Notes: generated by a model not told the origin, from the sequence alone. DNA of 6,978 bases from Micromonosporaceae bacterium (GCA_019690055.1 JADGGF010000234.1:1-6978), one strand, 5' to 3'. Shown: positions 1-5,436, numbered from the stretch's first letter. Made by a program: numbers and translations.

Positions 1-240
1 CGGGCGGTCGGCCGGAGGCGTCGTCTTTTCGGGGAGGTCGGCGTCGGTCGTGGCGGTCGGCGGCAGCCTATGGTCATGCCGCCTGTGGTCCTGATGTGGC
101 GACCACGCGCCGACACGTACGAACGGAGCACCGCGCCCGCCCTACCACGATGACCTGCGCGGCAAAGGATCACAATGAGGCGACAACACGCCGAAAGCGT
201 ACGGACGGGTCAGGCGCGAACTGCGGTGGAAGGCCTGCGA
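1..240. other. Non-coding stretch downstream of the DUF3040 gene, no supported gene
   Basis: No frame here has coding-like length or a recognisable protein. On the minus strand an ATG at 76-74 opens a frame running off the left edge, but it has no Shine-Dalgarno and reads as an Arg/Pro-rich string, so I do not call it. I found no U-tailed terminator and no convincing 10-bp-spaced GTGG repeats of the kind that mark mraZ promoters. A weak inverted repeat GTGGTC (85-90) / GACCAC (101-106) is present and may be chance. In many actinobacteria a DUF3040 gene sits just upstream of mraZ and the division/cell-wall cluster, so this stretch could be that promoter region; that is inference only. Confidence 0.5.
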
Positions 241-639
241 TCAGCCGGCCTGGTCGCCCTCGGGGCGGTTGCGCCAGCGGTCCTCGAGCCGGGACACGAT
301 CCCGTTACGGCGGGAGCCGCCGCGGGAGCCGCGGCCGGTGCTGCTGCCGCCAACGATCTTGAGCTCGGGCGCCCGACCGCGGCGGAACGCCTGGATTCCG
401 TACGCCACCGACCCGAGCATCACCACGAAGCCGGCCACCCCGAGCAGCGGTATCCGGATGGCCACGCCGTAAATCAGGACCGCGAGGCCGAGCAGCACCG
501 CGATCACAGCGAACGCGACCCGACGCCGCGCGTGGTAGCGCGGATCGGTGGAGCGAACCGCCGAGGCGAACTTCGAATCCTCGGCCAGCGACCGCTCGAT
601 CTGCTCGAACAGCCGCTGCTCGTGCTCGGACAGCGGCAC
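241..639 (-). CDS. DUF3040 domain-containing small membrane protein
   Basis: This is a 132-residue protein of unknown function, full length for the family. The N-terminus MPLSEHEQRLFEQIERSL is the hallmark DUF3040 motif (LSEHEQRxLxxIE), followed by an acidic/aromatic stretch (DSKFAS, about residues 21-26) and a basic cluster (RYHARRR, 34-40). Two hydrophobic segments (about 41-61 and 64-83) form a membrane hairpin. The C-terminal part is Gly/Ser/Arg-rich and ends in the family's basic SRLEDRWRNR motif (about 116-125), probably cytoplasmic. The GTG start is well supported by a strong Shine-Dalgarno 7 bases upstream. The stop is TGA at 243-241. It lies 176 bases downstream of dinB, with its own candidate promoter and structured leader. 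DUF3040 proteins are actinobacterial and often lie between dinB and mraZ; their biochemical role is not known to me. Confidence 0.93.
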   Translation of the reverse strand: MPLSEHEQRLFEQIERSLAEDSKFASAVRSTDPRYHARRRVAFAVIAVLLGLAVLIYGVAIRIPLLGVAGFVVMLGSVAYGIQAFRRGRAPELKIVGGSSTGRGSRGGSRRNGIVSRLEDRWRNRPEGDQAG

Positions 640-643
640 GGCG

Positions 644-652
644 TCCCTCCCC
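644..652 (-). promoter_or_regulatory. Shine-Dalgarno fixing the GTG start of the DUF3040 gene
   Basis: Read on the minus strand the bases are GGGGAGGGA, followed by CGCC and the GTG at 639-637. The GGAGG core lies 6 bases before the start codon. It is the strongest ribosome-binding site in the window and contrasts with the poor or absent sites before dinB, the methyltransferase and the phosphodiesterase. Confidence 0.75.
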
Positions 653-658
653 GGCTAC

Positions 659-681
659 TCGCGACCCGCGAGGGCTCGCGA
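659..681 (-). other. GC-rich stem-loop in the DUF3040 leader
   Basis: TCGCGA (659-664) pairs with a second TCGCGA (676-681), and the inner CCC (665-667) pairs with GGG (672-674) across a GCGA loop, leaving base 675 as a bulge. That makes about nine base pairs, nearly all G-C. It ends only six bases before the Shine-Dalgarno. It could be a leader structure affecting translation, part of the signal that ends dinB transcription (there is no U-tract), or a chance structure in GC-rich DNA. Confidence 0.4.
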
Positions 682-698
682 TGGAATCAGGCCCCGAT

Positions 699-726
699 CC
701 GGTCGACCCGCCTCGGCCGGTCGACC
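699..726. repeat. Two copies of a palindrome-containing 10-mer, possible operator or stem-loop
   Basis: CCGGTCGACC occurs exactly at 699-708 and again at 717-726, with an 18-bp repeat distance. Each copy contains the perfect 8-bp palindrome GGTCGACC. The pair can therefore act either as two dyad binding sites on one face of the DNA or as one RNA stem of 8 bp with a 10-base loop. It lies between the candidate DUF3040 promoter (755-782) and the gene start. Regulatory use is inference. Confidence 0.45.
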
Positions 727-754
727 GTATGCAGCCATTGGGCCGCACATAAGA

Positions 755-782
755 AGTCTACGAGCGGCACACCGAGTCGGAA
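755..782 (-). promoter_or_regulatory. Candidate promoter for the DUF3040 gene
   Basis: On the minus strand a TAGACT hexamer (760-755) fits the actinobacterial -10 pattern TANNNT. A weak -35-like TTCCGA (782-777) lies 16 bp upstream. This is the least GC-rich patch between dinB and the DUF3040 gene. The predicted start near 748 would leave a leader of about 110 bases containing the paired palindromes and the stem-loop. The -35 match is poor, so this is only a candidate. Confidence 0.35.
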
Positions 783-815
783 AGCGGATCGAAGCCACCT
801 TCTGTCCGCGCTTGG

Positions 816-2186
816 TCACGGGATGACAGCATTCTCGCTCCCCTGGTCGGTTTGTCCGGGTCCGACCGACTCTGCGCCGCGCTCGGGGCCGGGCAACAGG
901 CTGGCCGGCCGCACCGCCGCGGCGCCGAACCGGGCCACCACGGCGTCCGCCGCGCGCTCCGCGTCGCGCCAGCCGTGCTCCCGCTCACCGAGGGCGAGCT
1001 GCCGGGGGATGTCGTCGGTCGTCTCGAGCCCCTCCACCCGGACACCGAGCAGGCGAATGGGCTCCCTTAGCGTCCCGTTGAGGTGGTTCCCGCTCAGGTG
1101 GGTCGCGCTCAGGTGGGTCCCGCTCAACCCGGTCAGCTGCGTGAACAGGGCCCACGCCGCGGCGAAGATCTCCCGCGCCACGTCGGTGGGCGCGGCCAGC
1201 GTGCGCGACCGGGTCAGCGTACGGAAGTCGGCGAGCCTCACCTTGATCGCGACCGTACGACCAACCTGCCCGGAGCGTCGCAGCCGCGCGCCGACGCGGG
1301 TGGCCAGGCCGAGCAGGGTCCGCCGGACGGTGTCCACGTCGGACACATCGGTATCGAACGTGGTCTCCGAGCCGATGGACTTCTCCGCCGGCCGTCCGCC
1401 GAGCACCGGACGCGGGTCACGGCCCCAGGCCAGGTCGTGCAGGTGCCTGGCGGCCGCTTCGCCCAACGCCTGGCGCAGCATCCCGACGGGCGCGGCCGCC
1501 ACGTCGCCGACCAGCCGCAGGCCCAGCCGCCGCAGGACCTCCGCCGTCCGGTCACCCACTCCCCACAGGGCCTCGACCGGCAGCGGGTGCAGGAACTCGA
1601 GCACGCCGGCCACCGGCACCACCAGCAGCCCGTCCGGCTTGGACCGGGTGGACGCCAGCTTGGCCACGAACTTCGTGCTGGCCACCCCGACCGTGCAGGT
1701 CAGCCCGAGCTCCGTGGCGATGCGCCGCTTGATCAGGCGGGCGATCGTCGCCGGCGAACCGAGGAGCCGCTGCGCGCCGGCCACATCGAGAAAGGCCTCG
1801 TCGATCGAGAGCGGCTCGACCAGCGGGGTGACGTCCTGGAAGATCCGCATCACCGCCCGCGACACCTCAGCGTAGGCGGCCATGTCGGGCGGCAGGAACA
1901 CCGCCTGCGGGCACAGGCGGCGGGCCTGGCCAATGGGCATCGCGCTGCGCACGCCGTACGCCCGGGCCTCGTAGCTCGCGGAGCTGACCACGCCGCGCGG
2001 GCCGGTGCCGCCCACCACCACCGGCCGACCCGCGAGCTCGGGTCGCCGCCGCACCTCCACCGACGCGAAGAAGGCATCCATGTCAACGTGCAGGACCGTG
2101 CACCCCACGTCGTCGGGGACGACCGTGCACCCGGTGTCGTCAGGGACGACGGTGCACCCGGTGTCGTCCGGCAGCTCCGGCGCCAC
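816..2186 (-). CDS. dinB: DNA polymerase IV (Y-family translesion polymerase)
   Basis: Error-prone Y-family DNA polymerase (456 residues) that copies past damaged template bases. Domain order: palm/fingers (about 30-195) with the catalytic motif HVDMDAFF, where D35 is the first metal-binding Asp and F40 sits at the steric-gate position, and SIDEAFLDV, where D129 and E130 complete the active site; fingers motif SYEARAYGVRSAMP (71-84); palm motif TKFVAKLAS (171-179); thumb with helix-hairpin-helix (LWGVGDRTAEVLRRLG, about 207-222); little finger (about 270-386). QLALG (396-400) may bind the beta clamp. All catalytic residues are intact. Oddities: a three-copy nine-residue repeat before D35, and a 15-bp repeat array in the little finger ending near rare codons CTA and AGG. 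The GTG at 2186 is the only in-frame start before the repeats; it lacks a well-spaced Shine-Dalgarno but has TACCCT six bases upstream, suggesting leaderless translation. No SOS box is seen. Confidence 0.96.
   Translation of the reverse strand: MAPELPDDTGCTVVPDDTGCTVVPDDVGCTVLHVDMDAFFASVEVRRRPELAGRPVVVGGTGPRGVVSSASYEARAYGVRSAMPIGQARRLCPQAVFLPPDMAAYAEVSRAVMRIFQDVTPLVEPLSIDEAFLDVAGAQRLLGSPATIARLIKRRIATELGLTCTVGVASTKFVAKLASTRSKPDGLLVVPVAGVLEFLHPLPVEALWGVGDRTAEVLRRLGLRLVGDVAAAPVGMLRQALGEAAARHLHDLAWGRDPRPVLGGRPAEKSIGSETTFDTDVSDVDTVRRTLLGLATRVGARLRRSGQVGRTVAIKVRLADFRTLTRSRTLAAPTDVAREIFAAAWALFTQLTGLSGTHLSATHLSGNHLNGTLREPIRLLGVRVEGLETTDDIPRQLALGEREHGWRDAERAADAVVARFGAAAVRPASLLPGPERGAESVGPGQTDQGSENAVIP
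1071..1124 (-). repeat. 15-bp in-frame tandem repeat inside dinB (about 3.6 copies)
   Basis: The array encodes SGTHL-SATHL-SGNHL-NGT, residues 355-372 of DinB. Units run at 1110-1124, 1095-1109 and 1080-1094, with a partial unit at 1071-1079; they differ from one another by only one to a few bases. The array falls between the last helix and the last strand (IRLLGVRVEGL) of the little-finger domain, where I would expect a short loop. The H-L-S-G-T periodicity superficially resembles pentapeptide repeats, but it is too short to assign to that fold. Confidence 0.9.
2091..2171 (-). repeat. 27-bp in-frame tandem triplication at the DinB N-terminus
   Basis: Three contiguous 27-bp units (2145-2171, 2118-2144, 2091-2117) encode PDDTGCTVV, PDDTGCTVV and PDDVGCTVL, residues 6-32. 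The two upstream units differ by only two bases. The third runs straight into the catalytic HVDMDAFF motif and is probably the ancestral copy, since a DDxGCxxLHVDMDAFF-type opening is normal for actinobacterial DinB as I recall it. The array keeps the frame and adds two extra copies, 18 residues, ahead of the palm. Confidence 0.92.
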
Positions 2187-2192
2187 GCCGGG

Positions 2193-2198
2193 AGGGTA
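2193..2198 (-). promoter_or_regulatory. Candidate -10 box for a leaderless dinB transcript
   Basis: On the minus strand TACCCT matches TANNNT and is followed by exactly six bases (CCCGGC) and then the GTG start at 2186. This is the spacing at which transcription would begin on the start codon itself. No -35 box is recognisable 16-18 bp upstream. The hexamer overlaps a small inverted repeat, GGGAG (2190-2194) and CTCCC (2200-2204). On the alternative view of a leadered mRNA, that hairpin would bury the only purine-rich stretch upstream of the start. Confidence 0.35.
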
Positions 2199-2237
2199 AC
2201 TCCCACCCCTGACACCCGCGCCCCGCCGCCTGTTGTT

Positions 2238-2291
2238 GTCAGGAAGGACTCCCTCCTAGGCAAAAACCGTCAAGAGGGCGTCCTTCCTGAC
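2238..2291 (-). terminator. Bipartite palindromic element, probable terminator of the upstream operon
   Basis: The arms GTCAGGAAGGAC (2238-2249) and GTCCTTCCTGAC (2280-2291) are perfect 12-bp inverted repeats. After one mismatch (2250 with 2279) they extend by CCCTC/GAGGG, giving an 18-bp stem with an 18-base loop. The element starts 26 bases after the phosphodiesterase stop and ends about 50 bases before dinB, the right place to separate the two transcription units. There is no U-tract on either side, as is common for actinobacterial hairpin terminators. The two halves are also imperfect direct repeats, 15 of 20 positions identical (2238-2257 and 2269-2288), and each half is nearly self-palindromic. 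The loop side holds CCTAGG (2255-2260). This suggests a dispersed intergenic repeat family rather than a one-off terminator. Confidence 0.7.
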
Positions 2292-2317
2292 ACCAAGCAC
2301 CCGCGACACCAGGACAC

Positions 2318-3466
2318 TCAGCGGCGCCCGATCAGCAAGGGAACGTGCATCTCGGTGGGCGTAGCCGAGCCATGGAAACCGACGAAGGTGGCGACCGAGG
2401 GCGGGTCGGTCTTGGTCGCCAGCACGATGGTGTCCCCCGTACAGATCACCACGACGTCGCCGACCCGCTGCAGGTGCTCCTCCGGGATGGGGCCGAACCA
2501 CCCCTCGGCCGCCGCCTGCTCGCGCGGGATCACCACGGCCGCGTCGCCGAGGACCGACCGCCAGGTCGCGATCACGTCGTCCTGCGCGCCGGGGGCGGTG
2601 TGCAGGTAGCGCACCCGCGGCTCCCCCGCCACCGTGTCAATGCCGACCCGCAGGCGCGGATCGGCATCCATATCGATGCGGTGGTCCTCCGGCACGTTGA
2701 TCTGCCCATGGTCGGCGGTGACGACGAGAGCGGCCGTGCGGGGAAGGCGCTCCAGCAGGATCGTCACGAGGTGGTCGACGTCGGCGACCGCACGGTGCCA
2801 CGGAACGGACCCCACCCCGTACAGGTGGCCGCAACTGTCCACCAGAGGGTCGTACGTATAGATGAGCGTCGGTCCTCGCGCCGATCGGGCAATCTCGAGT
2901 ACTCGTTCGGCCACCACATCGATGTCCGCGGCGGGCACGTACCGTGCACCCCGAAACGCCGCGCGGGTCAGACCGGAGCCGTTGTACTCGGGCCGGCTGA
3001 CCACCCAGGCGGCCACACCGGCTCGCCGTGCCCGGTCGAACTGGGTGGCCAACGGTTGCCAGCGCAGCGGGTCGGGGTCGTCGTCCCAGCGGATGTGGTT
3101 GAGGATCTGGTCGGTGCCCGGCACGCGCAGGAAGAACCCGACCACGCCGTGCGACCCCGGTGGGGCGCCCGTGCCGAGCGTGGTCAGTGACGTGGGCGTG
3201 GTGGTCGGGAAGCCGGCCGTGAGCACCGGTGCGCCGACGGCGAGCGCGGCCAGGGTCGGGGCCGAGCGCCGGGCCGTCGGCAGCAGCTGATGCCCGAACC
3301 CGTCCACCAGCAGCACCACCACGGTGCGGATGTCGTGGAGCACGTACTCCAGGCCCAGCAGGTCGGGGGCGCCCGGGACGCCGAGACAGGACAACACGCT
3401 GGGCAGAACATCGGCCAGGCTGGCCTCGCCGTAGCGGGGCCGCACCAGCGCCCCCGTGGCGTTCAC
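2318..3466 (-). CDS. Alkaline-phosphatase-superfamily nucleotide pyrophosphatase/phosphodiesterase
   Basis: This 382-residue cytoplasmic enzyme (no signal peptide or membrane segment) belongs to the type I phosphodiesterase/nucleotide pyrophosphatase group and should hydrolyse a phosphodiester or pyrophosphate bond with two metal ions. The full active-site set is visible: D55 in LLVDGFG, nucleophile T90 in GFPTTTPTSLTTLGTG, D210 and H214 in DSCGHLYG, D252 and H253 in TADHGQ, and H365 in GFHGS, followed by EMHVPLL. Spacing closely matches bacterial NPP enzymes as I recall them. The GTG start is chosen because it overlaps the methyltransferase stop as GTGA, implying translational coupling; there is no separate Shine-Dalgarno. 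The same frame is open upstream to 3877, but that part only shadows the methyltransferase. The substrate cannot be read from the sequence. The gene is followed by the palindrome at 2238-2291. Confidence 0.92.
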   Translation of the reverse strand: MNATGALVRPRYGEASLADVLPSVLSCLGVPGAPDLLGLEYVLHDIRTVVVLLVDGFGHQLLPTARRSAPTLAALAVGAPVLTAGFPTTTPTSLTTLGTGAPPGSHGVVGFFLRVPGTDQILNHIRWDDDPDPLRWQPLATQFDRARRAGVAAWVVSRPEYNGSGLTRAAFRGARYVPAADIDVVAERVLEIARSARGPTLIYTYDPLVDSCGHLYGVGSVPWHRAVADVDHLVTILLERLPRTAALVVTADHGQINVPEDHRIDMDADPRLRVGIDTVAGEPRVRYLHTAPGAQDDVIATWRSVLGDAAVVIPREQAAAEGWFGPIPEEHLQRVGDVVVICTGDTIVLATKTDPPSVATFVGFHGSATPTEMHVPLLIGRR

Positions 3467-4182
3467 GCGCGACGCGCCAACAGGTGCAACTGCGTCGCGA
3501 TGTCCCGGTACGGCGCGCGTCCGGCCGCGGCGAGCTCGAAAGCGACCAGGCCTTCGTGCTCCCGCTCGGCCACACCGCCCGGAACCAGGTCGGCCACGAC
3601 CCGCACGCCGTGCACCTCGTCCACGATCAGACCCGCCTTGGCCAGCAACGCGGTGGCGGACTCGACGTCGTAGCGGCGCAGTACGGTGTCGCGGCCACCG
3701 GGAGCTCCGTCGATCCCGCTCAGTGCCAGGTCGAACTGACCCGCCATCGCCCGGGCGAGCACCGCCGCCGCCCGGTTCGCCACCAGGACGCTCGCCGCGC
3801 CGCCCGGTCGAAGGGTCGTGGCGACGGCGGCGGCGACCTCGGCGGGCTGGTCGACGACCTCCAGCACGCTGTGGCACAGGACCAGGTCGGCCTGCCCGGG
3901 CTCGAGCAGCTCGCTGAGCGAGTCGGCGTCCCCCTGGACGGCCCGGATCCGGTCCGACACCCCAGCCTCGGCCGCCCGCCGGGTCAGGGCGGCGAGCGCA
4001 TCGGGGCTGGCATCGACAACAGTCACATCGTGACCGTCCCGGGCCAACGGCACGGCGAAACCCCCGGTTCCCCCGCCGACGTCGACGACCTGCAGCGGCC
4101 GGCGCCCCGCCCCCGTGGCCCGGTCGAGCTCACGCCGCAGCACCTGCCAGACGACGGCCGTGCGGGCATGAGCGCGATCCAC
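3463..4182 (-). CDS. Class I SAM-dependent methyltransferase, CmoM/SmtA-like
   Basis: Rossmann-fold methyltransferase of 239 residues as called. SAM motif I is VVDVGGGTGG (32-41), the acidic ribose-binding residue is D57 in TVVDAS (54-59), the adenine-side acidic motif is GDAD (84-87), and motif IV/post-IV is LVLCHSVLEVV with LRPGG (125-128). CHSVLEVVDQP, MAGQFD and the C-terminal IATQLHLLAR resemble E. coli CmoM (SmtA), which methylates the wobble carboxymethoxyuridine of tRNA; actinobacterial members may have another substrate. It ends in a GTGA overlap with the phosphodiesterase. The start is doubtful: GTG at 4182 has no Shine-Dalgarno, and upstream in-frame codons (WARDTLLR, back to the TGA of the preceding gene) look like more of the family N-terminus. 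TACGCT (4195-4190) seven bases before the GTG could instead be a leaderless -10 box. A GTG at 4216 overlaps the previous stop but is in another frame. Confidence 0.9.
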   Translation of the reverse strand: MDRAHARTAVVWQVLRRELDRATGAGRRPLQVVDVGGGTGGFAVPLARDGHDVTVVDASPDALAALTRRAAEAGVSDRIRAVQGDADSLSELLEPGQADLVLCHSVLEVVDQPAEVAAAVATTLRPGGAASVLVANRAAAVLARAMAGQFDLALSGIDGAPGGRDTVLRRYDVESATALLAKAGLIVDEVHGVRVVADLVPGGVAEREHEGLVAFELAAAGRAPYRDIATQLHLLARRA

Positions 4183-4212
4183 GCGAAGCAGCGTATCGCG
4201 TGCCCACGTCGA

Positions 4213-5436
4213 TCACCCCGGGGCGACCGTCGTGGTCGGCGGCGGGTTACCGGTGACCGCGCCCTGGTCCGGGCCACGCCGGCCACCGTTGCGCTGGCCA
4301 CCGGCGCGGCGGCCGCCGTTGCGCCGGCCACCGTCACGCCCGGCGCGGGGTACCCGCCCGCTCAACCGGCCGATCAGGTACTCAAGCGGGCCACGACCGA
4401 AGTACCGCCGCCACAGCCACGGCACGGTGAGCGCGCCGATCGCCAGCCCGATCACCACGGGCCAGCCGTCGTCGGTCGGGTAGCCCCCCGGCGTCTGGTG
4501 AGTGACCGCGAGCAGCACGAGCAGGTGGACGGTGTAGACCGACAACGGCATGGCTCCGGCCGCCCCGACCGGGGACAGCACGGCCGCGACGCGGCGGGCG
4601 GTGCGCCGGGACAGCCCGGCGACCGTCGACGTCAGCGCCACGCACAGCATCGTCAGCGCGATATCGAACCCGACGTTGCCAACGGTGAACGCCGACGTGC
4701 CGACGGCGGCGATCGTCAGCGGCACCTCGCCGGCTCTCGGCTCCGCCGCGATGCCGTCCCCGCCGAGCGCGATCGACAGGCCGAGCCCGGCGACCATCGC
4801 CACGAGCCCGAGGCCGCCGGCCGTGGCCACGACCGCGCGCCGGGCCAGGTCGAGCCGGACGACCCCGACCCCGATCATGATCACGGCAACCCAGGTGAGC
4901 ACCGGGTACGCGCCGGTGACGAACCACTCGTCCAGCGGCGTCGTCGGCCGCCCCAACACGGTGGCGAGCGCGGCCATCGCCCCGGGGGCCAGCACGAGCA
5001 ACGCCACACCCGCCGCCAGCAGCCACCGCGCCGACGCATAGACGATCGGCAGCATGAGCAGGAACGCGATCCCGTACTCGTCGAGGATCACGTACACCAG
5101 CACGCCGGTTGCCTGGAGCGCGATCCCGAGCACCAGCAGGCAGACCGCCCGGATCGCGATCTGACGGCGCAGCACCTGGCGGGCGTCCCGGTCGGCGGGC
5201 CCCGGCGGCCGGATGCCACCGGTGAGCAGCCCGAGCCCGAGGCCCGCGGTCACGGCGAAGAGCAGGCGCGAGCGCTCGTCGGGCACCTCGATGAGGGTGG
5301 CGGCGATCCCACCGCCGCCGATCGGGGGTGCGGCGTGGGCCACGAACATCCCGAGCAGCGCGAGGCCGCGCGCGATGTCGATGCCCGCGATCCGCACCCA
5401 ACCGAGTCTGCCGTACGGCGCAACCCATCGAGTCAC
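4213..5436 (-). CDS. DUF418/YeiB-like polytopic membrane protein (putative acyltransferase-type)
   Basis: Integral membrane protein of 407 residues with about ten hydrophobic segments. The opening IAGIDIARGLALLGMFVAH (about 16-34) is typical of the DUF1624/HGSNAT-like and YeiB group, with a conserved His (H34) in the first segment. The segment around AMPLSVYTVHLLVLL (295-309) and the ending RYFGRGPLEYLIGRL (344-358) match DUF418. The family is thought to move acyl or similar groups across the membrane; the substrate is unknown. After the last segment comes a hydrophilic Gly/Arg-rich tail of about 45 residues. Start choice: the frame is open to a TTG at 5493, 18 bases after the permease stop, but that has no Shine-Dalgarno. 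GTG at 5436 has GGGTGA, complementary to the 16S 3' end, five bases upstream and gives a more usual N-terminus. GTG at 5397 is also possible. It ends at TGA 4215-4213, in frame with the methyltransferase. Confidence 0.85.
   Translation of the reverse strand: MTRWVAPYGRLGWVRIAGIDIARGLALLGMFVAHAAPPIGGGGIAATLIEVPDERSRLLFAVTAGLGLGLLTGGIRPPGPADRDARQVLRRQIAIRAVCLLVLGIALQATGVLVYVILDEYGIAFLLMLPIVYASARWLLAAGVALLVLAPGAMAALATVLGRPTTPLDEWFVTGAYPVLTWVAVIMIGVGVVRLDLARRAVVATAGGLGLVAMVAGLGLSIALGGDGIAAEPRAGEVPLTIAAVGTSAFTVGNVGFDIALTMLCVALTSTVAGLSRRTARRVAAVLSPVGAAGAMPLSVYTVHLLVLLAVTHQTPGGYPTDDGWPVVIGLAIGALTVPWLWRRYFGRGPLEYLIGRLSGRVPRAGRDGGRRNGGRRAGGQRNGGRRGPDQGAVTGNPPPTTTVAPG
4273..4338 (-). repeat. Imperfect Gly/Arg repeat encoding the basic tail of the DUF418 protein
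   Basis: The codons read RDGGRRNGGRRA then GGQRNGGRRG, so the block GGxRNGGRR is repeated about twice with the smaller GGRR unit recurring. The sequence is nearly all G and C and lies at the cytoplasmic or extracellular end after the last membrane segment. Such RG-rich tails can bind nucleic acid or acidic lipids, but slippage in GC-rich DNA explains the pattern equally well. Confidence 0.7.

Noticed and set aside
1..120. Start of mraZ or an mraZ-box promoter at the left edge
   Set aside because: No MraZ N-terminal sequence is encoded on the minus strand. The GTGG motifs at 85-88 and 96-99 are 11 bp apart and only two in number, so they do not fit the 10-bp series.
175..1875. Plus-strand open frame of 566 codons with an AAAGGA Shine-Dalgarno-like site before its ATG
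   Set aside because: It lies antisense to the DUF3040 and dinB genes, its product is low-complexity Arg/Ala/Ser/Pro sequence with no domain, and such frames are expected opposite genes with G/C third positions. The ribosome site match looks accidental.
2091..2171. CRISPR-like or other non-coding repeat array
   Set aside because: The units are contiguous with no spacers, keep the reading frame and encode part of DinB, so this is a coding tandem repeat.
2268..2273. TTGACG on the minus strand in the palindrome loop as a -35 box for dinB
   Set aside because: No TANNNT hexamer lies 16-19 bp downstream, and the site is inside a strong stem-loop.
2187..2317. SOS (LexA) operator upstream of dinB
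   Set aside because: I looked for a TCGAAC-N4-GTTCGA type dyad and found none here or near the other gene starts; TCGAAC half-sites elsewhere are inside coding sequence and lack the second half.
1083..2609. Plus-strand open frame of 508 codons across dinB and the palindrome
   Set aside because: Antisense shadow with His/Gln/Arg/Gly-rich sequence; it crosses two unrelated genes and an intergenic terminator.
3467..3877. N-terminal extension of the phosphodiesterase upstream of GTG 3466
   Set aside because: It overlaps the methyltransferase on the same strand in another frame and reads as an Arg/Gly-rich shadow; the GTGA overlap start is far more likely.
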